The position numbers and the translations under genes are program-made. 64,000 nucleotides of DNA from G963663525 sp963663525 (GTDB taxonomy: Bacteria; Myxococcota_A; SURF-8; G963663525). Position 1 is the first letter of the stretch, and each line of letters starts with the position of its first letter. The notes beneath the pieces were generated by a model, which searched no databases, was not told the origin of the DNA, and saw only the letters and a list, made by a program, of their open reading frames with translations. Where the stretch lies: assembly GCA_963663525.2 (NCBI GenBank), contig CAXXHC010000001.1:3224001-3288000 (forward strand). The letters are read 5' to 3'. This document shows, one piece after another, positions 27,146-39,177 of the stretch.

Positions 27146-29062
27146 ATGTATTGTTCTGTAAAAAAGGCGATTATCCTCGCCGCTGGTATCGGCAAACGTT
27201 TGAGACCGTTTACCGACCATACGCCCAAATGCCTGGCACAGGTTAACGGCATACCTATACTGGTCAATTCGCTCACCCAACTCGCCAATGTCGGAATTGT
27301 TCAGGTTGTGATTGTAGTTGGACATCACCAAGAGCAGATCAGAGAACTCATTGGAAACTCATTTAAAGGGATTGAAATCACCTTTGTCGAGTCCGAAGTT
27401 TACGCTACGACCAACAATATCTACTCCTTGTGGCTGGCCCGTGAGCACATGACGGAGGATATCCTTTTGCTTGAAGGAGATGTGTTTTACGATCAAGAAC
27501 TACTCGAACACATGCTCTCCCCGGAAAAAGGAAATCTTGCGGCGGTTGCTAGTCATCAGCCTTTCATGTCAGGTACAGTCGTTAGTATTGACGGCAACGA
27601 CAGCATCCAGACCTTGATCGACGCAAAGCAACAAACACATAATTTCGACCACTCGGAGACATTCAAGACAATCAATATATGGCTTTTCCGCAAAGAATTT
27701 CTCAACGATTACTATCTGCCGAAACTTGAAGTGTCCATTGCAGCAGGTGAAGTCAACGGGTATTACGAAAGTCTCCTTGAAATTCAGGAGTTTTCTTCTC
27801 AGCACACGTTGCTCGCAGTGCGTTGTGATGGAATCAGGTGGTACGAGATCGACGACGAAAATGACCGTTTGTCCGCAGAGTATTTGTTTTCGTCACCGGA
27901 TGAACGTTATGATTATGTCTCTGGTCAGCACGGTAGTTACTGGCGTTACGATTTTGTTGATCATGCGTATCTCTACAATCTCTACTACCCTCCTGAAGAA
28001 ATATTCACGCATTTTCACGCTCACATGCGCGAGCTGGTACTGAACTACCCTATTGCTCAAAACGATCTCTCTCAATTGATGGGTGGGCTTATTGATCAGC
28101 CACCGGAATATATCGTGGTGGCCAACGGTGCTTCGGAATTTATTAAAATAATCTCTGGCACCCTCGACCGAAAAATAATTATCCCAGTTCCATCGTTTAA
28201 TGAATACGTCAATGCTGCACCCAAGGAAAAAGTTATAGAATATGCGTTAGAATCACCGACATTTACCCTGGATGTAGACCGGTTTGCCGACCATGCCAAA
28301 CGGCATGAGGCCGAGATTGCGATAGTGGTTTCACCGAATAACCCGACCTCGCTCTCAACCCCTAGGTCAGATCTCTTGCGGCTGACAAAAAAACTCGCCG
28401 ATCAGCGATGCATGCTCATCGTGGATGAATCATTTGTAGATTTCGCACAGGATCCATCCTCCGCCACACTCATACATGAGATCGAACAGCACAAGAACCT
28501 AGCGATTATCAAAAGCTTGAGTAAGTCTTACGGTATTGGGGGATTACGGCTCGGATACCTGCTAACCGCAAACCGGGAATTTGCAGAGCGGATTAGAAGT
28601 GGCATCCATATCTGGAACATTAACAGTTTTGCCGAGGCTTTCCTGCGAATCGCCCCAAGATACAGATGCGAGTTTTCTAAAAGTTGTGAACGCGTGCGTG
28701 CCGATAGCGACAATTTGTACGTAAACCTTTGTGACATTCCAGGGTTGACTGTGTATAAACCTGAAGCAAACTTTGTTTTCTGCCGCCTTCCCGATCATGC
28801 TTCCATCGCCTCTGAGATAACAAAAACTCTATTTGTAGAAAATAACATCTATATCAAGCATTGCGCTGGAAAAACGCTTGACGATGGAGACAGATACCTC
28901 CGAATCGCTGCACGTACCTCCGCAGAAAACAAAACACTTGTCACAGCGCTGAAACGCATTATTGCTTCTTCAAAAACAGTTATTACTGAGCACACGAGTT
29001 CGACCATTGGTATGCGACGACGCACTCTCCCGCAACAATCGTCACGGTGCAAACAAATATGA
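27146..29062 (+). CDS. bifunctional nucleotidyltransferase / PLP-dependent aminotransferase-fold enzyme (PntC-like)
   Basis: 638 residues; GAGGT precedes the ATG. Residues 1-235 are a sugar-phosphate/choline-phosphate-type nucleotidyltransferase: IILAAGIGKRLRPFTDHTPK signature, LLLEGDVFYD metal site, YEIDDENDRLSAE. Residues ~245-610 are a class I/II aminotransferase fold close to CobD/HisC: VANGASEFI, VSPNNPTS, MLIVDESFVDFA, and KSLSKSYGIGGLRLGY with the PLP lysine. NTase-aminotransferase fusions of this order are known as PntC, which makes CMP-activated aminoethylphosphonate-type head groups. No PEP mutase gene is in the window, so a phosphoserine-decarboxylase-like role leading to CDP-ethanolamine is an alternative. 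The TGA overlaps the ATG of the phosphatidyltransferase gene, so the products should feed one pathway. Confidence 0.85.
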   Translation: MYCSVKKAIILAAGIGKRLRPFTDHTPKCLAQVNGIPILVNSLTQLANVGIVQVVIVVGHHQEQIRELIGNSFKGIEITFVESEVYATTNNIYSLWLAREHMTEDILLLEGDVFYDQELLEHMLSPEKGNLAAVASHQPFMSGTVVSIDGNDSIQTLIDAKQQTHNFDHSETFKTINIWLFRKEFLNDYYLPKLEVSIAAGEVNGYYESLLEIQEFSSQHTLLAVRCDGIRWYEIDDENDRLSAEYLFSSPDERYDYVSGQHGSYWRYDFVDHAYLYNLYYPPEEIFTHFHAHMRELVLNYPIAQNDLSQLMGGLIDQPPEYIVVANGASEFIKIISGTLDRKIIIPVPSFNEYVNAAPKEKVIEYALESPTFTLDVDRFADHAKRHEAEIAIVVSPNNPTSLSTPRSDLLRLTKKLADQRCMLIVDESFVDFAQDPSSATLIHEIEQHKNLAIIKSLSKSYGIGGLRLGYLLTANREFAERIRSGIHIWNINSFAEAFLRIAPRYRCEFSKSCERVRADSDNLYVNLCDIPGLTVYKPEANFVFCRLPDHASIASEITKTLFVENNIYIKHCAGKTLDDGDRYLRIAARTSAENKTLVTALKRIIASSKTVITEHTSSTIGMRRRTLPQQSSRCKQI

Positions 29063-29673
29063 TTGGATATTTGAAGGATAAAGCTAATCTTCTCACGATG
29101 GTGGGGCTGGCTTGCTCTGTGATAGGGATTTACTTTGCTATCATTGGAAATTTCAAGATAGCCATGATCCTGATGCTTTGGGCAATATTTTGCGACTGGT
29201 TCGATGGTCCGTTAGCTCGTAAAACAAAGGGCCGAGACAGCAAGTTTGGTGAGTTCGGAGCGGCGCTTGACTCTCTGGTTGACCTTGTAAGTTTCGGCGT
29301 CTTTCCTGCCATCGTTCTGCTCAGTTATGGTGAGTTTAGCCCGTGGTTCTTGCCGGGGACTGTTGTAGCTGTGGCGGCGGGAGCCATCCGTTTGAGCTAC
29401 TTCAATGTATTCGGTCTCGAAGGTGGTAAAACCTACCTTGGGCTGTCGTTAGATATCAACGCAATGCTCATGGCTTTTCTCTTTCTGTTCGAGAGTCTCG
29501 TGGCTCCACCTGTATTCAGTGGCATTCTCTACGGAACCATAATCTTGCTCGCTGTATTAAATGTCTCTCCATTCCGAATGCCCAAAATGGTTGGGATCTG
29601 GTATTATGTGGTAGCCGCTTACGTCCTCGTAGCGACAGCGATATACAGTACCCTCCTGTGGCATCAAATATAA
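29059..29673 (+). CDS. CDP-alcohol phosphatidyltransferase family protein
   Basis: 204 residues from ATG 29059, which overlaps the upstream stop as ATGA; the earlier ATG/ATA readings have no reason to be used. The signature D-G-x-x-A-R-x(8)-G-x(3)-D-x(3)-D is present as FDGPLARKTKGRDSKFGEFG followed by AALDSLVD. About six hydrophobic helices cover the rest. The family joins a CDP-activated alcohol or diacylglycerol to a partner alcohol in the inner membrane. Coupling to the nucleotidyltransferase-aminotransferase gene suggests it attaches the CMP-activated head group to diacylglycerol. Confidence 0.9.
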   Translation: MIGYLKDKANLLTMVGLACSVIGIYFAIIGNFKIAMILMLWAIFCDWFDGPLARKTKGRDSKFGEFGAALDSLVDLVSFGVFPAIVLLSYGEFSPWFLPGTVVAVAAGAIRLSYFNVFGLEGGKTYLGLSLDINAMLMAFLFLFESLVAPPVFSGILYGTIILLAVLNVSPFRMPKMVGIWYYVVAAYVLVATAIYSTLLWHQI

Positions 29674-29878
29674 ACAGCCTTCAAATTACGGTGCTTCACT
29701 ACTCAAGTGTTGTTAGCCTACTCCAGTCCTCCCCGCCGGTCCACTTTTTACGCTGAATCTCCCGCTGAATTAGAATCCAAATAATCAGGCACAAAAAGAG
29801 AACCTCACGGCTCGTGAAAATGTCTCGGAAGGTCAGCTTTTTTGCGACGATTCCGGCCTGCATGGCCGGAGTTCGGGT

Positions 29879-30778
29879 TTATTTTCCAAACTTCAGGGCA
29901 GAATGCGGCCGGATGAAGTTGTAATGGCACATCTGCAAAGACAGACTGCCGTCAAGAAGGTCCACATCTCTCGCATGAGAAGCGGTTTTACGTTGCAGAT
30001 AGGAATTGCCTCGACGAATCGTAAGATTGTCTCGTTCGACAAACGACGTGTTGATGGTCGATGAATCCTCGGAGTTCAGCAAACAATCTTCAAGCTGTTC
30101 CTGAGTTCCCTGAATCAGTTTTCTGGTCACCTGAGTCACGCGATTCTTGCGACGTTTCTTGATGACCTGCGCATAAACACAGACAAACGCAAGCATCGAT
30201 ATCGCAGCCCAGGCATAAGGCTCAAAGCCATCCGTGGTGAACTGGAAACGCTCTTTGACATGACCGCGACTGATCGTATCGCCAATCAGTTCTCTCACAT
30301 TTTTATAGCTCCGCCGTCCAACAACTGTGGATACCCAAAGCCTGGACCCGACCTCAAACATGGTGAAGATCCAGATCACTTTTTTCTTGGTGTCAACAAA
30401 AGTCCTGATTTCATCGGCTTGAAGCTCAACTATTTCGAAACCTTTGAGCTTCTTATCATTGAAGCGATGAGCATATTCCGACGCTGTTTCCCACCAGCGG
30501 GCAACTGTGTCAGGAGATAGATTCTCGATCCTTGCCGTTGCTGAAATATCCACGCCTTCCACTGCCATTGCGGCGACTTTATCGAATGAAGAACGTGATT
30601 TGTGCAGTCGATAATACGGAGTACCTTTGGTGGAACCAAAGGTCTTTTTGCAAACTTTGCAGACGTATCGACGGCGTCGCCCCTGGCTGGTTTTGTAGAA
30701 CGAATGCTTCGTGATTTTTCCCTTGCCGAACTGACCATGAAGTGGACAATCCGGATTCATGCAACAGCGGTCGTTCAC
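29879..30778 (-). CDS. IS1-like DDE transposase
   Basis: 299 residues from a GTG. An N-terminal zinc ribbon (CCMNPDCPLHG ... YVCKVCKKTFG) and a helix-turn-helix (SATARIENLSPDTVARW) precede a DDE core: LQADEIRTFV, FTTDGFEPYAWA and SFVERDNLTIRRGNSYLQRK. It ends with CHYNFIRPHSALKFG. This two-finger plus NFIRPH layout fits IS1-related transposases. Ends and target duplication were not identified. A fragment of a relative lies at 14030. Confidence 0.8.
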   Translation of the reverse strand: MNDRCCMNPDCPLHGQFGKGKITKHSFYKTSQGRRRRYVCKVCKKTFGSTKGTPYYRLHKSRSSFDKVAAMAVEGVDISATARIENLSPDTVARWWETASEYAHRFNDKKLKGFEIVELQADEIRTFVDTKKKVIWIFTMFEVGSRLWVSTVVGRRSYKNVRELIGDTISRGHVKERFQFTTDGFEPYAWAAISMLAFVCVYAQVIKKRRKNRVTQVTRKLIQGTQEQLEDCLLNSEDSSTINTSFVERDNLTIRRGNSYLQRKTASHARDVDLLDGSLSLQMCHYNFIRPHSALKFGK

Positions 30779-31247
30779 GGGTTTACGAGATAAGCCTGCC
30801 TTCGCTGGGTGCTGTGGAGAAGGAATAGTAATGAAGACACCAATGAAAGGTCCGATTCGACCTTCTTAATGCACAGTCAAAGCCCACAAAAGGCATCATG
30901 CTCGGATTACAGCCGACTTGACGCAAATTTGCAATGGTATCGCCTTTCCCACATCTTCCGGACACCCGGATTTACCAAATGTCCGCCCACGCTTTCATGC
31001 GAAAGCAGTAACCTTGGGTCCGAACAGATGAGATTACTGTAGCGGGAGGAAAGGCTTGTGTAAATGGTTTTGATGTTCTCGGGGTGCCATAGTCTCACGG
31101 ATGTTTTCGTCCGGGAGGCTGTGTCTTTTCCCAACCACACGGCCTCCCACCATCTCCAATGGCGTGAGACCATGCCACCCCGGGTTTGGAAATGTCGACG
31201 GTTATTGAAACGAAAATGTAGGGGCGGGTGAAAGGAGCGAAGCGACT

Positions 31248-31278
31248 GGAGCCCCCCGGAAATTCAACGGGAGGCTCC
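31248..31278. other. GC-rich hairpin upstream of tex
   Basis: GGAGCCCCCCG (31248-31258) pairs with CGGGAGGCTCC (31268-31278), one mismatch in 11, with a nine-base loop. A smaller GCACC/GGTGC hairpin follows at once. The stretch 30779-31406 has no gene I can support. The hairpin may end transcription or mark a repeat. Confidence 0.4.
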
Positions 31279-31406
31279 GCACCTTTCGGTGCTCCACCTT
31301 CCCCTACGGCGATTCCCTTTTTCCCATCTCCTCTGTTGCCCGTCCGGGGTATTTGCGATAATCTACCTCGCCTTGTAGGTACCAACTAAAACATTCAGGG
31401 AGCACC

Positions 31407-33099
<1,693 letters not shown>

Positions 33100-33110
<11 letters not shown>

Positions 33111-33570
33111 TTAATTGTAATCATTAATGTTTCACGTTGCCATCCATTCGGGTCGTCCATGATTCGTCCATGTTATCCATGAGCCTCCGTGGCGGCTCTC
33201 CCGGCGGGCATCGAGGTCAGATTGTGGCCTTATCAGTGTGTAAATACTACAGAAAAATGACAGCCAGCAAGAAAAAGGGGTCGAAATTTCGGGAAACAAC
33301 CTCCTTCATCCATGTAGATAGCTGAAATTATTACTTTTCCGCGAATTGATCCATGCGCTTCGTCCATGTTCCATCCATGTTCGACAATGATTATGTAGGA
33401 ATAACGGCATATTATCCATGAGCGTCCATGGTGGTCCGCCCGGTGGAAGCCGAGGGTAAAATAAGGCCTAATTACCTGTAATAACAAGGGTATGATGATG
33501 TTGAGGTCCGATCGACCCGATCCTTGCATCCATGCGTGCGTCCATGACGCTATCGGCCCTCGCCGGTCGA
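33100..33570. repeat. TCCATG-rich degenerate tandem repeats after tex
   Basis: CATCCATGTAG, CGTCCATG and ATCCATGAGC recur in roughly 200-base units beginning near 33107, 33309 and 33526. For example ATCCATGAGCCTCCGTGGCGG (33176 on) parallels the same stretch near 33416 (ATCCATGAGCGTCCATGG). The first unit overlaps the truncated end of tex, so the repeat may have replaced the 3' end of the gene. No gene is seen. Confidence 0.5.
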
Positions 33571-33904
33571 GAGCGACTTGACGATTATCCGCGATACTAT
33601 CACCGGGTGAAGGAGAGAATTTCCCGACCGTCGCGACTTGCGATCCCGCCACGATATGCCGGGATGGACCATCCAATTATGACATAACGACAGCGACGCC
33701 GGTGTCAGAAAAGGCGCGAGTGTCCCCGACGCCGTCACCGTGACCTGTTTTCCGCCGTTATGTCCGGCTCACTATCGCCGTGTGATCCGTCGCGGACGGG
33801 TTTTCTGCGGGCGTGTCCATTGATGGTTCGGGAGTTATTTCCGGACGGAGTGACCGAATAGGCGTCCGCAGCCCGTTTTCAGGCATGGAAGCCAGTCAAG
33901 TTGT

Positions 33905-34075
33905 TATCCGATGCGTATCCGATAGGCGTCCGATGGCGATTCACCGGATAATTATCGGACGCTCACCGGACGATCATCGGATAACGGCTATTTGGGCCAT
34001 CGGACGAAGTCAATGATTTCGATAGTTTACTGGACCTCATCGGATTCTTTGTTTTCTGAAAAAAATCATCCGATT
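33905..34075. repeat. cluster of TCCGAT / ATCGGA hexamers
   Basis: TCCGAT or its complement ATCGGA occurs about nine times in 170 bases (for example ATCCGATGCG, TATCCGATAGG, CGTCCGATGG, TTATCGGACG, CATCGGATAACG, CCATCGGACG, CATCCGATTTT). Such density in both orientations looks like a protein-binding array or a relic of small palindromic repeats. No gene overlaps it convincingly. Confidence 0.4.
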
Positions 34076-34188
34076 TTCGCAGCTCGGAGCTGGAATCGCG
34101 ATATTTCCAGAACGAAAACGGTTATCAAGGCGATCACATTTATAAAAGAAAATCGAAAGCTGAAGACTTTCGGCTAAGCATCTTACTC

Positions 34189-34392
34189 TCAAGAGGCCAG
34201 TGTGGAGACTGTCCCCCCTTTTTCTTTTTTCTTTTTTCTTTTCTCCTTCTTTTCTTTTTGAGTCAACTTTGATTTGTTCGTTTTCTCTTTTCGCTTTTTC
34301 TTATCCTTGTCGCTCATTAGACAGGCTCCTTCATGGTTTTGAGCACACTTTCTTTTCCCATAGGTTTCGGAATCTTCCTTAGCATGTTTCAT
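34189..34392 (-). CDS. small Lys-rich protein (hypothetical)
   Basis: 67 codons whose ATG overlaps the 3' end of the gene before it (34379-34597), consistent with coupling. The second half is nearly all Lys, Glu and Arg (KDKKKRKEKTNKSKLTQKEK), which could be a nucleic-acid-binding tail or simply a purine-rich strand read as protein. No family recognised. Confidence 0.3.
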   Translation of the reverse strand: MKHAKEDSETYGKRKCAQNHEGACLMSDKDKKKRKEKTNKSKLTQKEKKEKRKKKKEKGGTVSTLAS

Positions 34393-34597
34393 CAGTGATA
34401 GACTCTCGGCTCATGAAAGTCACTCCTAAAATCGTTCCGTCCAAATTCTCAAACATCTGGCCAATGTCTGCGTCCATTTTTCCTTCAAGATAATCCCTTG
34501 TGACGTCTCCATTATTGAGCAATTTCGTGACATATATTTTTCTGAAAGGTTTTAATCGGGTAATGATTTTCTCAGCGGCGTATTTACTTTTACTCAT
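34379..34597 (-). CDS. small hypothetical protein
   Basis: 72 codons starting MSKSKYAAEKIITRLKPF with AGGGAT about eight bases ahead of the ATG. Balanced composition and a predicted helix-strand pattern (KIYVTKLLNNGDVTRDYLEG, GTILGVTFMSRES) make it look coding. It sits just left of ISL3 copy 2 and reads away from it. Family not recognised. Confidence 0.45.
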   Translation of the reverse strand: MSKSKYAAEKIITRLKPFRKIYVTKLLNNGDVTRDYLEGKMDADIGQMFENLDGTILGVTFMSRESITDETC

Positions 34598-34639
34598 CGT
34601 TTGTATCCCTATTTAAAAAACGCGACAGCAATGCCATCC

Positions 34640-36151
34640 GGCTCTTCGCTGTTTAGTGTGGGTAACGGCAGCTTATGCATCGGCTTCGCCGATCCGGGGA
34701 CCCGTCCCCGCACCCCTGGGATTTATCGCTTTGAAGTCCAAACCTGGTTGTTGTAATAAGGGATAAAGAGAAAAGGAGAGGTTTCCCCCTCCTTTCCAGG
34801 TTCGGACCTTCGACGGCGCTCGGGTCGCGTCCCCGCGTTGCCTTATCCTCCGCCGAAGTTCTGCCAGTGTAACCTTTGCACACTGAAGGAGCAAGAGATG
34901 GACGAGCGCGGACTTTTCACGATGGCTCTTGGATTGACCCCTCCCTGGGAGGTGGTGGATATTGACTTTGACGCCGAGCGCCACCGGTTGGATCTGTACC
35001 TGGATTTTCCCGCCGGGAGCCGGTTTGCGTGCCCGCAATGCGAGGTGGCTTGCGGGGTTCACGATACGAACGAGAGGAGTTGGCGACATCTGAACTTTTT
35101 TCAGCACGAGGCGTATCTTCACGCACGCCTACCCCGGATCAAATGCCCTGAACACGGAGTAAAAACGGTGGAGGTACCTTGGGCGCGTCCTGGTGCGGGG
35201 TTCACGCTGCTTTTTGAGGCGCTGGTACTGCTTATGGCCAGAAAGGGCATGACGCCCAAGGGGATCGGCGAAATACTTGGTGAGCACGACACGCGGATCT
35301 GGCGGGTGCTGGAATACTATGTGGACTCGAGTCTGGCGAAGCAGGACTGGTCCGAGGTCGAAGCGGTGGGCGTGGATGAAACCAGCCGTTCCCGTGGGCA
35401 CGACTACGTGACGGTGTTCGTGGACATGGACGAGGCGAAGGTTCTGCACGTGGAGCCCGGCAAAGACCACCGGACGGTGGCGGGCTTCGAGGCTGAGCTT
35501 CACGCTCACGGCGGTAAACCCGAACAGGTGAAAGAGTTCAGCATGGACATGTCAGCGGCGTTCATCAAGGGGGTTGGGAAACAGTTTCCCGATGCGGCGA
35601 TGACCTTCGACCGCTTCCACGTGATGAAGCTTGTCAACAAGGCCGTGGACGAGGTGCGGCGTGAGGAGCGCCAAGACAGGACTGAGTTGGAAAAGACGAG
35701 ATGGGTCTGGTTGAAAAACGAGCAAAACCTTACGGACAAAGAGCGAGAGAAGTTCGATGAGTTGAAAGACAGCACGCTGAAAACGGCCAGGGGCTATCGG
35801 CTCAAAGAGACGCTTCAGTCGGTATATGCCGACTACGCAGGCCATCCAGATGACGGTGAGAAGCAGTTGCAGTACTGGTATTTCTGGGCCACGCACAGCC
35901 AACTGCCGCCGATGATCAAGGTAGCCAAAACGATCAAGACCCACTGGGATGGGGTATTGCGGTGGTTTCAGTCAGGTTTGACACAAGGGCTGGTGGAAGG
36001 CATCAACGGTATAATTCAGGCGGCCAAGCGCAAGGCCAGAGGGTTCAGGTCGTTTAGGAAGCTTCGAACCATGATCTTCCTCGTCGCTGGAAAGCTAGAC
36101 TTCGACCTGCCGCAGATGAAACTGCTTACCCACAGTAAATAGCGAGGAGGC
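34640..36151 (+). mobile_element. ISL3-family insertion sequence, copy 2 (no target duplication)
   Basis: 1512 bp with the same inverted repeats as copies 1 and 3. The flanking 8-mers differ (TGCCATCC on the left, CACTGAAG on the right), unlike the other two copies. The right side cuts into a baseplate gene whose 5' part is not on the left side. I infer recombination between ISL3 copies or an adjacent deletion. Confidence 0.93.
34898..36142 (+). CDS. ISL3-family transposase (copy 2)
   Basis: 414 residues, the same protein as copy 1: zinc pair FACPQC, DDE blocks VGVDETSRSRG, SMDMSAAF and LVEGINGIIQAAKRKARG, and the same AAGGAG start at 34898. Confidence 0.95.
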   Translation: MDERGLFTMALGLTPPWEVVDIDFDAERHRLDLYLDFPAGSRFACPQCEVACGVHDTNERSWRHLNFFQHEAYLHARLPRIKCPEHGVKTVEVPWARPGAGFTLLFEALVLLMARKGMTPKGIGEILGEHDTRIWRVLEYYVDSSLAKQDWSEVEAVGVDETSRSRGHDYVTVFVDMDEAKVLHVEPGKDHRTVAGFEAELHAHGGKPEQVKEFSMDMSAAFIKGVGKQFPDAAMTFDRFHVMKLVNKAVDEVRREERQDRTELEKTRWVWLKNEQNLTDKEREKFDELKDSTLKTARGYRLKETLQSVYADYAGHPDDGEKQLQYWYFWATHSQLPPMIKVAKTIKTHWDGVLRWFQSGLTQGLVEGINGIIQAAKRKARGFRSFRKLRTMIFLVAGKLDFDLPQMKLLTHSK

Positions 36152-37178
36152 CACTGAAGTCATAGCCGAAGTCCTTGGCGAACTCTATGCTTTCGGTGCC
36201 GAAATGCTGAAACAAGGCTTTCTCGATACGGCGACCGGGGTCTGGTTGGATCGAAAAGCTCAAGAATATGGATTGGAACGTAAACCGGCTATTAAAACGG
36301 AAGGACATGTTATTTACGCACGTCCGGAAGCGAAAAATACAAATATCCCGATTCCGACCGGGTCTATTGTGACGACACCCAAAGATCAATCCGGCAAAGA
36401 ATACCGTTTCTTCACGACGGAGGATGCAATCCTCGAAAGTGGTCAGATTTCCGTCCAGGTACCGGTCATTGCGGAAAGCGCGGGTTCCAGTTTCAATGTC
36501 GGACCTGCATCGATCACGAAAATGAAAACGTACATCAATGGGGTTTCCTCGGTAACCAACGATACGGATTGGATTGCGATTGTCGGTGTAGACGAGGAAT
36601 CCGATGCGGAACTCAGACAACGATGTTTTCTCGCCTGGGAAGAATTGTCCCAAGGCGGTACGGCGGCGGCGTATATATCTTGGGCCTTATCGGTCCCCGG
36701 CGTCAAATCCGCTTTTGTGGATGATACGTTGCCGCGTGGTGAAGGGACGGTGGATGTTTATATCATGGGCGAGGCCGGACCGCCCGATTCTGCGTTGATC
36801 GATGCGGTGCAATTAGTCGTCGATGCGAATCGCCCCATCACTGCAGATGCTTTGGTACGTGCTCCCGTCATGGTCTCGGTACCCATTTCCTTCAGCATTA
36901 CACCACGTTCCGGTTTCGATACGACAACTCTCGATCAGGAAATCCGCCGCCGATTGTCCGTTTTCTTTGGCGATATCGAAGATCCAACGTTGGGGATACA
37001 AGCATTGGGTGTGGGTAAAGACATCATTGTTTCGCAACTGATCGGTCTCGTGATGGCGATCCCCGGTGTGTATTCCGTCGGTATCGAGCAACCGACCGGC
37101 GATGTGGCAATATCTCCAAATGAGTTTCCCGAATTGGGTTCCGTAATGATTACCATGGAGGCAGTCAGCGATGAGTAG
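36152..37178 (+). pseudogene. phage baseplate J-like protein, 5' end cut by ISL3
   Basis: The frame is open across the ISL3 edge and reads TEVIAEVLGELYAFGAEMLK; the ATG at 36204 is internal. Seen features of the baseplate J / gp47 family are LDTATGVWLDRKAQEYGLER near the start, GSIVTTPKDQSGKEYRFFT, VDEESDAELRQRCFLAWEEL and SVPGVKSAFVDDTLPRGEGT, ending in the usual beta-rich domain. Only the extreme N-terminus is lost. It overlaps the next gene by eight bases, as in tail operons. It belongs to a contractile tail or tailocin. Confidence 0.8.
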
Positions 37179-37752
37179 ACCTGCCGATACGATTGCGAAA
37201 TTGGCCGATTATCTCTGGTGGCTGTTGCCAACTTTCCTGAAAAAGAAGGATCGAAATGAATCTTTAGTGGCTCGTTTTACAGACATCTGGGGCGAGCAGT
37301 TGGACGACGCTCGCGATACTCTCCTTTCCATCATTCCGGAATTACTGGTCGCCACGGCCTCGGGGGACTACCTGGACCTGCTAGCTCGCCAACGCCAAGT
37401 CTTTCGAGGAGAAGGCGAAGATGACGAATCCCTACGAACCCGCGTGCTGGCAGCCTATACCATCAAGCAGAAAGGCGGCACGATACCGGGACTGATCGAA
37501 GCTCTATCGCAACTCGGATACACTGTTGAAGTGCTGGAATCCTACAAAGGAACTGAAACCTGGTCGCGATTTCTCGTAAAAATTCTTGCGTGGGACGGCA
37601 TCGTCACCCCGCAAAAAGCCTTTTACCAAACGTTAAGAACACTCAAACCCGCTCATACCTTGCCATTGATCGATTCGGAACTGACCCCTCGGCAATGGAA
37701 CGAGGAACCGGATCGAAATCAGGGTACTTGGAACGATTGGAAACCATCGTAA
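37171..37752 (+). CDS. phage tail protein (gpI / YmfQ-like)
   Basis: 193 residues, overlapping the baseplate gene. It contains TDIWGEQLDDARDTLLSIIP, YLDLLARQRQVFRGEGEDDE and SLRTRVLAAYTIKQKGGTIP (GLIEALSQLGY), then LKPAHTLPLIDSEL near the end. Size, place between baseplate J and tail fibre, and the KGGTIPGLIEAL block fit the small baseplate-wedge proteins next to gpJ in P2-like and tailocin clusters. Exact family uncertain. Confidence 0.7.
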   Translation: MSRPADTIAKLADYLWWLLPTFLKKKDRNESLVARFTDIWGEQLDDARDTLLSIIPELLVATASGDYLDLLARQRQVFRGEGEDDESLRTRVLAAYTIKQKGGTIPGLIEALSQLGYTVEVLESYKGTETWSRFLVKILAWDGIVTPQKAFYQTLRTLKPAHTLPLIDSELTPRQWNEEPDRNQGTWNDWKPS

Positions 37753-39177
37753 AACTGAAAAAAGAAAGTAAAATTCATGACTCAAATCCGCGATATCGAC
37801 TACCGTGCTCCCTTGGATCCCAGGGGAGAAAACCGTAAATGGATCGGCATTGTGCCTGCTGGAGTGTATACCGGATTTCGCGTGCATTCCGATGGAACCA
37901 TCGATCCCGGAGTGCTTTTGACTCAGGAAGGCATCCGCATCGAGGAAACGGATGCCATATCCGTCGAAGTCCCTCCAGGGCATCCAACCCTCAATCGCTA
38001 CGATCTGATCGTCTGCCGCCACGAATACCTGGAAACCTATCCCAACCTTGAAGCCCACTACGAAGTCATTGAGGGAACTCCCTCGGACGATCTCAATCCC
38101 CCGATTCCGAATCTTCCCGAGCATGCCGTTTTGCTGGCCTATGGACGGATGCAACCCGGTGAAACTACCTGGACTCACGTGTATAACGCTAGCGCACCGG
38201 TCATCATGCGAAATCTGAAACTGGAGGCAGATGGTTATCACGTGATTCACGGCGATCAATCGGCGATTCTGGCCCGTCATTTCAAAGAAACCGATGAATT
38301 TCATGTGTTTATGGTGGCAAGTGGAACTGTGGATGACGGGAATCTGGTAGACATGACCGCGCCATCCCTGACACTGACACCCAGTGGTATTTTGCAACTT
38401 ACTGCTCACTTGAATACGACAACGTCAGCGCATGCCGCTTCGAGTATTTCCGTTGAAGATTCCGAAGAGCGGTTTACGGCAGAAAATGTAGAAGCCGCGT
38501 TAGCGGAATTGGCTGGTGCAAGTAGAAGTACCGAGAATGTCAAAGGAAATGCCGATACGATCGCTCAAGAAATCATCGATCGCAGTCAGGCGATCTCGAA
38601 CCTTCAGAATCAGTTAAATGCCCATGAAACCGAGTCATCCGGTGCTCACGCCGCCTCGGCGATTTCAACGCAGGCCATTTCCGGAACTCCGTTTTCGCTA
38701 TCTGACAGCGAGGTTCAAACTGCTTTAGCCGCTCTTGTCGAAAATCTCAATAATCGAGCCCTGAAATCAGGAGATACTTTTTCCGGAGAAGTCACATTCC
38801 AAAATGCTGTCACCTTGGATGCCGATGATGCAGATCAAGTTGCTTTTGACGAGTACGTCTCATTTTACCGAATGGTGCCTCCCTGTGCCTCAACTTACCT
38901 CCAGGGAACATGGTCGGACGACGATTGGGAGATGGGTAACAATGGCGGCGGTTTTATGCGCACGAATGCCAGTTTCAATCGATTGATCTTGCCGATCCCG
39001 ACGATTCCGGGTGCTCAAATTGCCTCTGTAGCCGCAGCCATGCAAAACACGGATTCATATGCGCACAAAGTGGACATCCGATTGTATCGTACTGAATTGA
39101 CAGCGGATATGACCGAAGCGCAAGATGAAATCGGCGTTGGCTACGGCAATGATAAAACCGTCGATCAGTCGGGTGTC

